Part shown: in pieces, positions 12,401 through 23,836 of the stretch
Layout: every line of letters starts with the position of its first letter
Position numbering within the stretch: position 1 is the stretch's first letter
Source of the DNA: Cochliopodium minus
Taxonomy: Eukaryota > Discosea > Himatismenida > Cochliopodiidae
Length of the DNA stretch: 56,912 nt
Direction of reading: 5' to 3'
NCBI GenBank assembly: GCA_024220525.1
Contig: JAMYWO010000004.1
Coordinates: forward strand, 114,728-171,639
Notes under the pieces: generated by a model
The model's database searches: none
What the model was told of the DNA's origin: nothing
What the model saw: only the letters and a program-made list of their open reading frames with translations
Position numbers and translations under genes: made by a program

Positions 12401-12690
12401 GCTCCTTCATCTGTCAATACACAAGAATGTCCTCTCCCACCACAAGATACCTTCCAAATTTAATACAGGTTAGGAATTAATCGAAATATTATTTTTAATT
12501 GATTTACATCAATGACATTTGCACTACCTATAGGTATGGGAATATTTGTGGTCTTTTTTATTTCAAATCCTATTTTCCCCCATATTATCAACTGGTCATT
12601 TTTATATTCTTTATCTTCTTTTGTTTCTTGCAAAAATATATCACTCGAAGATGTTCCACGACTCATTGTCGTTGAATAACTCGCAAACAT
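7072..12690 (-). CDS. RCC1-REM-RasGEF (CDC25) multidomain protein
   Basis: About 16 short exons read in one direction and join in frame to roughly 1,300 residues. The N-terminal third (12690 to about 11090) is an RCC1 propeller: LIIWG, SCGGRGHSCVLTDEG, NGELGHGD, SCGSNSSAAIDSEG and LYLWG. One exon near 11150-10790 holds both the last RCC1 strand (GSSIILALT) and the start of the RasGEF N-terminal REM domain (CGTLNGIVTWLL), so the fusion is real and not two genes. The CDC25 catalytic domain follows (10525-9490): KPKLIAQMITVQDKLFF, RFNKLSYFFATIIV, FSSFQALNSAL, and PFLGIHLGDLTF with MIAEIVYNL. It should load GTP onto a Ras-family GTPase. The C-terminal 550 residues (about 9355-7072) are helical, continuous in frame and unrecognised. 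The 3' end lies 107 bp from the convergent kinase end. Confidence 0.85.
9119..9228. repeat. direct repeat inside a RasGEF-gene intron
   Basis: A 40-nt A/T segment containing gttttgttttaattaatt occurs twice, at about 9119-9158 and 9189-9228, 70 bp apart and essentially identical. It lies in a single intron and is probably slippage or local duplication in low-complexity DNA. Confidence 0.7.
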
Positions 12691-12958
12691 TATATCAAAA
12701 ACTAATAAACATTAAATTTTAAATTTATTGTTGAAAGAATCCTCTTGTGAATGAATCAATATAATTGAAATTTGGTCAAATTTAAATATCAACATATAAA
12801 ATATTTTTAAAATGACCTCAAAAAAAGGTTTTGGTTATATGAGATAAATTTTACCATTATTCCCTATTAATTCATTCATTTCTTTCAGATTTTTGTTACT
12901 CCAAATTTTTTTTATTTAAAGGTATCTCAATTGACAAACAAATTAAAAAAAAAAAAAA
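12691..12958. promoter_or_regulatory. divergent promoter region, RCC1-RasGEF / EIF2B3
   Basis: A 268-bp A/T-rich spacer lies between two divergent start codons. It ends in an A-run directly before the EIF2B3 ATG, as before several genes here. No coding frame or named motif is seen. Confidence 0.4.
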
Positions 12959-14473
12959 ATGCCATTCCAAGTTGTTATTATCTCTTCTGAATGTACACCC
13001 ACATCCATTAATTTTGATACATTGATTAAGAATACACCAATATCTTTATTACCTGTGGCAAATAGGCCAATATTATCATATCAGATAGAAATGTTGGAAA
13101 ATCATGGATTTGAAGGTAAAAAATCAATGATCCAAAGAGATTATTTTTTTATCATTGAAGAGATCTCTTTATTTATTTCATTATTGATCATTTTCTTAAC
13201 AAATTCTTTCTTATTCATCATTTGATAGAGGTGATATTTGTTGCATCAGATGAGAATTTGAAAGTACATCAAACTTATGTAAGAGAATTCTATAAAGGAA
13301 AAATGAAAATAGTATTCTTCCAGGCAGATCAAATGTGGAAAACATGCGAAATATTGGTGAAACTAAAAAATCATCTGACATCAAATAATTTCATCCTGTT
13401 CTTTGGGAATGTTATATCTGATCCATTTCTCCATAGATTGGCAGAGATACACATGGCAAAAGAACCAATACTCACCATTGCCTTTAATGATAAAACAGCA
13501 ATAGATACAAAATCACCAACAGTATCATCCAATGATTCATCAAAAGAGTTCATAGCGATAAATGAAGAATTATCCAATAAAGATCCCTCCAAAAATGATA
13601 ATATGCCAATTTTATTATATCAATCTGAACATTTGGAGTCCGAAGATAAGGGACATACCATCTCCATCCCCAAAAAACTCCTCCATCAATTCCCCAATCT
13701 CAAGATCTATTCCAAATACAGCGATTTGGGAATCTATATCTTCTCCTCTTACGTTCTCAACATAATCGAAGAGAAATTGGAGCATCTCGAAGATATCAAA
13801 GAAGATTTGATTCCTTATCTTGTAAATAATCAAGCATTAACTAAATTCTCAAGTAAAAAAAAAATTAATAACAACTTTTTGGAAATATAAACTCAATCTT
13901 TTTCAAATAATTCTTTAGATCTCCCCGACAAATCTGTCAATCAATTCTCCAAAGCTTATAAATACTCTATTTCTAAGAGACAAGGCAACCAAATGAGATG
14001 TCAAGCTTTTTTTGTTAAAGATGTCTTCTCCATGAGAATCGACAACATCAGCGACTACCAAAATATTAACAGAAACGTAGTTTCAGGAAAAACTCATTTC
14101 AAAGTTTTGGACAAGCTAGAAGAAGACAAGTCTGAAGGAGATTCCTTGAGCATTGGTAACTGACTTTTCTTTCAATAAATTTATTTTAGTCTAATTTTAT
14201 TTTGTTACAGGTAAAGATTGTGTTGTTTCCAAAACAGTTAAAATTGGTACCAAATCTGTCATCAAAAAGTCTATCATATCTGATCATTGTCATATTGGAG
14301 ATAATGTCAGAATTGTAGACTGTATTTTGTTGGATCATGTTGTTGTTTCTTCTAACTGTGACTTGCTTAATTGTATTGTCATCAACGACATACACATTGG
14401 TGACTCTAGCATGCTAAGAAATTGTCTCATTGAAAGTAAAATTCCTCCAAAGACCAAAAAGTTACAAAAATGA
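12959..14473 (+). CDS. EIF2B3: translation initiation factor eIF2B subunit gamma
   Basis: Four exons (12959-13115, 13229-13852, 13919-14155, 14211-14473) join in frame to 426 residues, near the 450 of other eIF2B gamma subunits. The N-terminal nucleotidyltransferase-like domain has TPISLLPVANRPILSYQIE, where the usual L-L-P-v-a-n-k-P block of the family stands. It continues with FVASDE and SDLGIYIFS. The C-terminal part is a left-handed beta helix of hexapeptide units (VVSKTVKIGTKSVIKKS, HCHIGDNVRIVDC, NCIVINDIHIGDSS). With eIF2B epsilon this subunit forms the catalytic core that exchanges GDP for GTP on eIF2 in the cytosol and is a target of translational control. The paralogous epsilon subunit would be longer and carry a C-terminal W2 domain, which is absent here. 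Confidence 0.9.
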
Positions 14474-14704
14474 TTCCCTTCATTAATTTATTTGATATTG
14501 ATTAAATTATATTCTATTTCGACATATGATCCTATTGATTATGTTGAATTGATTCCAATTTGAATCTTTAAAACATTCTTTCTTTATTTGAATGATAATT
14601 CAAGTGAATAATAAGATCATATAAAATTTGAAATAAAAATTTCCTCTATCTATTAGATCTCTTTGGGTAAAAAAATAAAAAAAAATTGAATATTTTTGTA
14701 GTGA

Positions 14705-17700
14705 ATGGATTTTTTGAAGAAAATTACTGAGAAATTTCAGAAGCCAGAGGTCAAGCCCCAAGTTCAGGAGAAAAAAGATTTAGTTAAAGAACATAAAGTG
14801 AAAAAAAGATCAACAGATGAAGTAATGCAATCACTTGATAAGAGATTTAATGAGGAAAATATGAGCATAAAAGATTATCTATTGGAAAGCATGCCCAAAG
14901 ATGAAAAGATACATTCATGGATAGATAAACAATTGGAAAATAGCCAAGAATCATTAGATGTCATATCTGATCAACTGAATGATAAAGTAATGTCTAATTA
15001 TGACTCTTTTGGTAATAAAATATAGTCTTTAATGAAAAATAACCATATATATTTAACAAATAAATTTATATATTTTAAAGACTAAAGTATTATATTCATT
15101 AACAAACCAAAATTATACATTAGTTAAGGCTATGTTACAAATCCAAGAATTACAAGATGATCTCAGCAATACAACCTTAATATGTAAATATGGAAGACAA
15201 AATTTGGCATTATTGAGAGATAATTTTGTAAAGAGTGGGATGGAATTATTAGCCTCTTATAGAAAGAAATCCAATTATAAAACAGTGTTGGATAATTTGT
15301 TGATAATGAAGGGTATAATGGATAATGTCAAGAATCTGAAGACTTTGATGGAAAGAGAGAATTTTCCTAGAGTAGTGGAGCAATCCAAAGAATGTTTAAT
15401 CGATCTCGAAAATCACAAAGAATTATATTGTTTATCCACACTAAAAGGAACGATAGGTAATTCCATTAATTCTGTTATAGAATTAATACAAAAACATTAT
15501 CAATTTTGTTTCTTGTAGTAATATGATCAATATTGATGCTAAGATATAAAAATTTATCCAAATTCTAATTCTTTATTTACATTTAACAAATGTTACTTAA
15601 TTTTCAATTTTTATAATACAGCAAAGATTTCAGAGACTTTGGTAGAAAAATTAAACATCATGTTGGAAAATTGCTGCAGAACATTCCATGGAAACAACTA
15701 CCACAAAGTGCTTCTCACCTATTATAAATTACAGACCACTTATGGTGTGGTCAGTCTCTTCAAAGATTACTTTAGCAACTTGATAAACAATAATGTACAT
15801 AATTTCGTATTTACATACTGTTCACAACAAAAGAACACCAAGAATGTCAAACTAAAAGAGTAAATAGTTTTTTTAAAAAAACTTTAAAAAGAAGAAATTC
15901 GTTTTTTTATTGTTATATTTTAAATTTTTAGTATGCAGCTCAAGAACCTTGCTTTGCATTTGGGACAAGAACAAATTTTGCCATGTTTGCTTACTGTCTT
16001 TGAATACTTGGTGGACCAGATGAATGTACAGTACCAAATGATAAATTGGCACTCAGATTTTGAGAAAAATCCAGTGGCGTACGTCGATACATCAGAGTAT
16101 GGATTTTTGACAAAGAATGAGTTAGAAAAGAGAGAAAAAGAGGCCAAAAGAGCAATGGAAGATTTCCGCGACACAAGAAGAGGCATTGAGTCTTACAAAG
16201 CGAGCGTTTGGGATGAGATGCAACGTAAAATTGGGTTTTTACTTGCTGCTCCTTCTCTTTTGCACTCTAAAATCGATGGCTTTTTGAAAGTTTTAGAGGC
16301 TGTAAACAAATTCATCACTATAGGTAAATATTTTAATTAAATTTTTTTTTAAACTTTTTAATTTAAACTAAAATTTCTTTTTTTTTTTAGGCCGTTCTTT
16401 TGCTGACACAGACACTTTTTATCTCGAGGGGTCTGTCAAGAAAGTCAGCAAAGCTTTTTTCAGAAACTACCACAAGCAGAGAATCGAAGATTTGACCACC
16501 ATGTTGGAGAACCAGCTTTGGCAAAAGGTGCCTCTTCCTTCCTCCAACTATTCAGTGAGAAGCATCCATGAGTTCAAAGAGTTTTTGGACGACATGGATA
16601 ACACTGCTAACAACAGTACCCCCAATGTGAGCTCCTATTCTAACACGAGCACCAACCCCAACGAGCAAAACTTCTTTGTCAACTTTGCCAAGGACGGGAA
16701 CCCTTTTTCTAAGCCCAAACTCACTGAGGAGAAGAAGCACAATGAAATTGAGAACATTGAGGAGTTGAACGAGATTGAGAAGCAGCTTGAACAAGACCAG
16801 ATTCTTGAAGAAGGGGAAATAAACAAAAATAATACAAAAAGAAAAAGTTGAATATTTTTTTATTTTTTTATTTTTCATTTTTTCTTTTTTTTTTTTATTC
16901 TCATTTTTTTTATTTTGATTTACTTTTTTTTAGTTGACTTGAAAGGACCCATTCTTACATCTACCACTATCAATATCACTAAATATCTTGCCAAGTACTT
17001 CCAAATGATGAAGATCTTGTCTCCTATCGCACCAGAGATATTCGACGCATCCATCCAGCTTTTTGACTTTTACCTTTATAGTGTCTATGACTTTTTTGCA
17101 AAGAGCCCTAAAATTGAAACCAAGTTGATGAGTCCTAACTTGAGAATAACTCTCAAAAGAATTAAAGGTGAAAACGAAGATTTTATTTTTTTATAATTTT
17201 TAATTATTATTAAATAAAATGAATAAAACTTATTTATTCATTTTTTTAATTTTTTATTTTTTTGTTATTTGTTATTTTTTATTTATTCATTTAATTTCTT
17301 TTTTTTGAATTTAATTCCTAAAGAACAATTGCTCGAGGGAGGAAACACCAACATGAACACTTCCAATGTGGAACAGCTCAACAGTCTCAAAACTTCTGCT
17401 CGTATGCCAACTCTCTCCAAAATGATTTCCATCAACTTGTCCGAAGATCTTAATGGTAACTTCTTTTAAATAAATCAAAATTTTTATTTATTTTTTTTTT
17501 TTTTTTAGGTATTTCATATAAGGCTTGTGCAGTTGAATCCTTGATGTTTTTGGCTGATTCTATGAAAATCGTCAAACCACATCTGAAGAGGTGAAAAATT
17601 GAATCCTTTTTCAAAACATTTTTCAACTATTTTTGTTTTTTTAATTTTTCTTTGTAGATTGTTGTTGAACAAAGATCATCCTTCCTTTAAGAACTTTTAT

Positions 17701-18508
17701 GAGCACTCTGTTGACGTTTGTGAGGAATTGGGACAGTTGATCTACGATTGTGCTTCTGATTATTTTTTCAATGTAAAAAAAAAAAAAAAAAATTCTTGGA
17801 AATTATTTTAAAAATATTTGAATATTATTCTATTTTTCAAATTTTTAGTATGATGATATCATTAACAATATCTTGAAAGTCAACTGGAGCAAGATTGCCT
17901 CGTTTGATCCCAACACCTACGTCAACATCCTCATCAACAACTTTAAACAATTCAAAGTCACTCTCATCAAAATCATCAACAGAGAGGGTACCATCAAAAT
18001 TGCCACCAGCACCACTTTGTGGGTCAACACCATCACCAAAGTTATGAACACCCTTGTCGAGGGTTATTCTAGAGTCAAAAAGGTAATAAATTTTTCAATA
18101 TTTATCCAAAAAAAAATTTTGAATTTCTTTTAAGAATTTAAATATAACTATAATTGTTCTTGATTGTTTAAAGTTATTTTAAAATGTAAAGAAATTTTCG
18201 TTTTAAAACTTTTTTTATTAATAAAGTGTTCTTCAGATGGAAGAACTCTCATGTTGCTCGACTTTAAACATTTCCAAACCGAGCTTGACAAAATCTCCGA
18301 AATGAAGCACATCCCTGCTGCCGAATACGTTGTCGGTTACATCAAAGCTCTTTTGGATCAGAACTCCTTGAAGCAGTGGATCCAAGTCCACTATCCTCAA
18401 TACTCACTCAATCAACTCGTTTCTCTTGTCAATTTGTCCGATTTGGCCAGAAGAGATAGATCTAATCTCATCCAAGAGATTGAGAACTTAAAAAAGGATT
18501 CTGTCTAA
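14705..18508 (+). CDS. VPS50: syndetin, EARP complex subunit VPS50
   Basis: About a dozen exons. The first ends in SNYDSF and the second (from 15124) continues with VKAMLQIQELQDDLSNTTL, then CKYGRQNL. This is the characteristic N-terminal block of syndetin/VPS50 (VPS54_N-like). It is followed by helical rods typical of CATCHR tethers, including MERENFPRVVEQSKECL. The region 15932-16340 contains LPCLLTVFEYLVDQM, and 16392-16850 an Asn/Ser/Thr- and Glu-rich insert. The last exon (about 18225-18508) holds the conserved C-terminus: LLDFKHFQTELDKI, AEYVVGYIKALL, LNQLVSLVNLS. EARP (VPS50-51-52-53) tethers vesicles for endosomal recycling. Total length is about 940 residues, similar to homologues. 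It starts at the ATG 14705 after an A-run. Confidence 0.88.
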
Positions 18509-18808
18509 AATTGAATATTTTCAAAAAAAAAAATCGAAAATTAAAATTTGATGAAAATTCATCTCTGGTTCTTTCAATTGAAAATAGATGTGTTATCATA
18601 AATTATATATTCTATATCGTATTTGAAAAAGATTTTTATTTTTTATATATTTATTTCCTATTGAATTTCTCTTTTGTCACATCAAAATAATTTTAGATTT
18701 TGAACAAATATTCGAATATTTCCATGGATTTCAAGATAAATTAATTTTTTTAATCTCCAAAGATTTATTGAAATATAATAATAAAAAATTATTATAAAAA
18801 AATTTGGG
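18509..18808. other. intergenic, nothing specific seen
   Basis: 300 bp of A/T-rich sequence between VPS50 and the next plus-strand gene. Only short open frames are present and I see no RNA gene or repeat. Confidence 0.5.
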
Positions 18809-21800
18809 ATGGGCAACAAAATGAGGGTCGATATCAATAACTCTTTGCAGGGCAAAGAGATAGGCACAGATAATTTGAAGGAGATATATAAACATCATAC
18901 TAACAATGATATGAATAAGAAATTGGATAGATCTGCCTTTATTAGGTTCATTGATGAGATATTTAATACATACAAAATAGATTCCAAGGGAGGCACCTTC
19001 TCGAAAAAAATAGAGGAGTTTCTATTCAAAAATAAGGAGGATATTGGCTTCGATGAATTCAAAGAAGCATTTCTATACAATCTGACATCTGATTCATACT
19101 ACAAAGATAAATTTAAATTCACTAAAACGATCAATGTAAAAATAATAATCTTAATATGAACGTGAATAAGAAATTATATATATGCAACTTATATCAATTT
19201 AAAATAAAGATTTTTGCCAACTCCATTCTAATATAAAATACCTTTAAAATAATATATTCATCATAAATTCAAAGATTAAAGATTTTTTTATTATTTTATT
19301 TTTATTTATCTCAGAATCTGAAGAAAGAGAATATAAAAGAGGAAAAATTCAAATCTAAGAGCAAGAAGAAGGTGAAGGATGGGATAAGGAAGGATTTTTT
19401 CCCACAAAAATACAAGCCATCAATAATATCAACTCCAATTGTAAAAATATAATAAATATATTTAACTTTAAAGAATATTATGATTGATATTTCTACTTTT
19501 TATCACAATTTTTAATCTTTTTTTTTTTTTTTTATTCAAGTATCAACACAACAGAAGCGTGGAGAGGTATGGAAGGGGACTGCAGATAAAAGGCACGAGC
19601 GAAATATTTCCTCTGAAGGACATAACTGCTTACGCCAACATAAACGATCTTAGTTGTAAATTAGTAATAAAACAAAAATATGTAAATGATAAAGAAGATC
19701 CAATCGAAGCAGTGTAAATATTTCATCATTATTTTCTTCGCTTTATTTTTTTTTAAATGTTGCTTTTTAATTCTGAAGATTCTCGATACCACTGTTCAAT
19801 AACTCTTTCTTGAGCCAATTTTTTACACTTGTAGATAACAAAAAAATTGTCTCGTTAGTTAGGGAGAAAGAGTTGATCAACAACGAAATTGAAAACAGTA
19901 AAAAAAAAAAAAAAAAAATTTTATTTCCAAAAACAACTTTTATTTACTCCCTTTTTTAAGATATTAAAGGTGCTTATTTGGGTCAAGTGACTGGGAGAAC
20001 ATATGAATTTAATATTGGGACCATTCCACCTAAAAAAACTGTAAGAAATGATTTCATTGTTTTTTTTTTTTGTAAAATAAAATTCAACAACATTCAAAAA
20101 AAAAAGATCGAAATTGAAATTGAGATAATACAAATTTTACCAACAGAAGGAGGTAATAATTAAGTTTTTATTAAAAAATAAAATTCACTTTATTTTAACA
20201 ATAAAATATCTTAGGGGAAATAGGTTTCATTTTCCAACCAGAACTCTTGCCAGCACACCACATAAAGTACCACACTATATTGAACGTAGAAGTCAACATG
20301 AGCCAAGGAATCAAGAATTTGTATGCGGTGAATAGAGAGCTTGAGATATGGGGAAAAGACAACAACTTGAATTTCACTTATGATCTCAAAAGCACAGACT
20401 TTACTTCCGATTTCGTTTTGGTCATCCAGCCTCTCGACGCTTTCAGCCCTATTGCTTTCGTGGAGAGGTCTGAGGACAATAAATCTATGGCGATCATGTT
20501 GAATTATTATCCTTCTTGGGATGACATTGACGAAGATCTTGTAGAATCTTCTAGTGAGTTCATTTTTTTATGCGATAGAGTAAAATTTTTTTGAAAAAAG
20601 TTTTAAAATTTTTTGTGAATAATCTTGACATTTTACAAAATTTTTACAATTTGCGAAATTATTTATCTTTATTTAAAAAAGTCTGGTAGTATGTCGGGCG
20701 GAAGAATCACATCAGTGAGAGATGCACTTATATATTTTCTGCTGTCATTGCCAGAATCTTGTAAATTTAATATCATCAGTTTTGGGAGCACCTACTCTAG
20801 TTTATTCCCCATTAGTGCAAATTACAACGAAGAAAATTTGGAGATAGCAATCAATCATGCAAGTAAAAAAAAAAAAATTTCCATCTTTCAGATTTTTTTA
20901 AAAAATTTTTTTAATTAAAAATTTAATTCAAAAAATTTCTCTAGAAACTATTGGTAACATAATTTTTCGAAAAAAAAAAAGAATTTTTGTTAAATTTATT
21001 GATTGGGGTTTTTTAGATGCTGATATGGCCGGAACAGAGCTGTACCAACCTTTGAAAGCCATTTTTGAGTTTCCGTATGACGACAACTATCCCAGACAGC
21101 TTTTCATCTTGACGGATGGTGACATCACAAATACCCAACAAACAATAGACTTAGTCAAAAAGGAAGCATGTACAACAAGGTATTGAATTCGGAATTTTAG
21201 AATTTTAATTTAAACTTTTTTTTTTACATATTTAAAGAGTATTTGGTAAAAATTTTTATATTTTTTTTTATTATTTTTTAAAATTTTACCAAATTAAAAT
21301 TTTTTCTTTAGCTCTTGGTATTGGTTCTGCGGCTAGCAGACCTCTTGTAACTGGTTTGGCCAATGCGGGGAAAGGCTCTTATGAGTTTGTGAATGAGAGG
21401 GAGGCTGAGAGTCTGAAAGTAAAAGTTTTGGCGATGTTGAAGACTGCTTTGGAACCCATTTTGAGAAATTGTATTATTGATTGGCCTATAGACATTTTGG
21501 GTTCTAAAAAAAGGTAAAAAAAACTTTTTAAAAAAATCAATTTTCATTCTTTAATAAATTATCTTTTTTAAAAAAAAAACTTTTTGACCAGTTTTCAATA
21601 TCCTGCAAAGATACGCCCTATATTTAACGGAGAAAGGCTGATGGCCGTTTGTTTATTGACAGAGATTGAAAAACAAAGATTTCCAGAGTTTGTTAAAGTT
21701 CCCATCAAGGGCAAACGTGCTGATGGAAAAGAGTTTTCTATCGTGTTGCCTGTTGATGTCAAAACAGCTAAAGTGGGGAATACTGTTCATAGAATTGCGG

Positions 21801-23737
21801 GATATTTACTTTGCAGAGAATTAGACGAAGGGACCAGTTTGATTCACATGTCCTCGAAAAAGGACAAAAAGTCTTTTGACAAGAAGCTTGTTGAGCAGTT
21901 GATTGTCCATTTGGGTACCAAGTACCAAATAGAATCTTCTTTCACTTCTTATGTGATGTTTGAAGAAAAAAATCAGCTCGTTGAAGGTAAGACTACATGT
22001 TTAAGCAATTAATAACAAATATTAATTAAATTTTAAGATTCTATTATTATTTTCAAAATTTTTGAAATCAATAATTAATAAATAAAATATGAAAACTTTA
22101 ATTTTATTGTTCGACAATATGTATTTTGTTGAGATCAATTACATTACGCGTATTTAATTATCACAAAATTAAAGAAAAACCAAAATTATTCAATTATTTT
22201 AATTATTAATTAATTTATTAAATTAATTTATTTATTTAATGTCTTTTGATCCACTTTTTATGTTTTTTTAAAAATTTACTAAAATTCATGTTAATTCAAA
22301 AGGAACTAAAAGTAAACAACTTGTTGCACTGAACCAAAAGCCCAAGATAATAGTTCCCGAGCCTGTGGTGTACACCAACCACGTGACCATTGGAAACATG
22401 ACCATCAACAGCCTCAGCATCAAGAAGACCAAGCCAAGGAAAATGTCCAAATCTGCCAACAAAACTCCTCCCTTCAACAAAGGCAAGTTTGGCAGCTTTT
22501 CCACCAATTCTTCACCTAAAAACGATGATGAGCTCTACACCAAATCAAGCAGTTTAGGAAATACCCCTGTTAGATCAAATAGAGTTGTAATTAACTTATT
22601 TTTTAAAATTTTTTTTTGTTTTTTCATTTTTTTTTTATTTTTGATTTTTCTTTTTTTTTTTTTTTATATTGTTATTCATTATTTTAGGAAAACTTCATTC
22701 TAGATAACTTACAAATCATCAACAAAAAAGAAAAATACAACTCATCCGAAAAAGTGGAAGCGACTAACATAAGAATGGGTGAAAAAACAAATTTTTTTTT
22801 TTTCATTTTTTTAAGTGTTTTATTTTTTTCAATAAAAAAAGAAAAAACAAATTTTTTTTTTCTTGCAATATTTTTAATTGCTTTATTTTTGATATTTCAA
22901 ATTTCAACCTTTAACATAATTTTTGTTTTTCAATAGATTTTAAAAAAGTGTCCATCAACAGTTCTTTCGAAACCCCTTTGAGATCATCACTGAGCAGAAG
23001 AACAACCTCAGCACCTATTCAACAATCGACCAACAGATTGAGATCCCTCTCCTCCTCTCCTCCAAGCAACAAAATCCTTTCTCTCAACCATTCTCCTGTT
23101 CACAGCAATAACAATTCTACCATCATCAGCAACAACCACCACATCTCTCCCCTCAATTTTAGCTCTTTGGCCAATAATTCTCTCGTTGGATCCAATTCCA
23201 ACTCCATATCCGATTTGAACCACTCTAAACCCAAAGTCAAGAGAAATTCTTATTCTAGTCAAACTAAAGATAGTAAAAAATTTTCATTGTTTTTTTAAAT
23301 TGGGAAACTTTTTTTGTTTTCAATTATTTAATTTATATTTTTTTAATTATTAATTTTTTTATTTTTTTTAATTTCAAATTTATAAAATTCTTTTCAATAA
23401 AAAATAAGGTGCGATCGTTTTATCACAAAAAGTTTCGGGCTATTGGGAGATCAAGGAAGCTAGTAACTTCATCGGTTCCAAAACAGAGTCCATCAAGCAG
23501 AACAACCCCTTCCTCCACTGCACCGACATCTCCGAAGAGATCAAAGAACATCTCTGGGTCACCTCACTCGTCATCACCTTTCTTAACAAGCATTTCGTCA
23601 AGACGAAGAGCATCTGGGGTCTTGTTGAGTCTAAGGGAAAAAAGTACATCAAGAAGACACTCATTGAACATGGTCTCACTGGAATAGATTATTTGCCTTT
23701 GTCTGATAAGTTTATACTCTTGCACACTATATATTAA
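18809..23737 (+). CDS. EF-hand-like / VIT / vWA domain protein (VWA5A/PARP4-like)
   Basis: A multi-exon gene of about 1,150 residues. The N-terminal 110 residues look like a divergent EF-hand pair (FIRFIDEIFNTYKID, IGFDEFKEAFLYNL). From about 19550 a VIT domain follows: FPLKDITAYANINDLSCKL, GQVTGRTYEFNIGTIPPKK, and the acidic conserved EIGFIFQPELLPAHH region. The vWA domain has an intact MIDAS start (CDRSGSMSGGRI, split by an intron), the strand NIISFGS, AGTELYQPL and LFILTDGDITN. After it come FVNEREAESLKVKVLAML and a beta domain. A Ser/Asn/Pro-rich disordered segment (22950-23270) leads to a C-terminal block with GYWEIKEASNFIG and a Trp-containing helix, as at the end of VWA5A and vault PARP. 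The metal site suggests Mg-dependent protein binding. No PARP catalytic domain is present. Confidence 0.8.
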
Positions 23738-23836
23738 ATTTCATATTATAATTCATTGAATGTTTAAATATCTTTGAGTTCAAGTCTTTTTTTCATTTAT
23801 GGATTTTTATTTTAAAATTGAAAAAAATAAAAAAAT

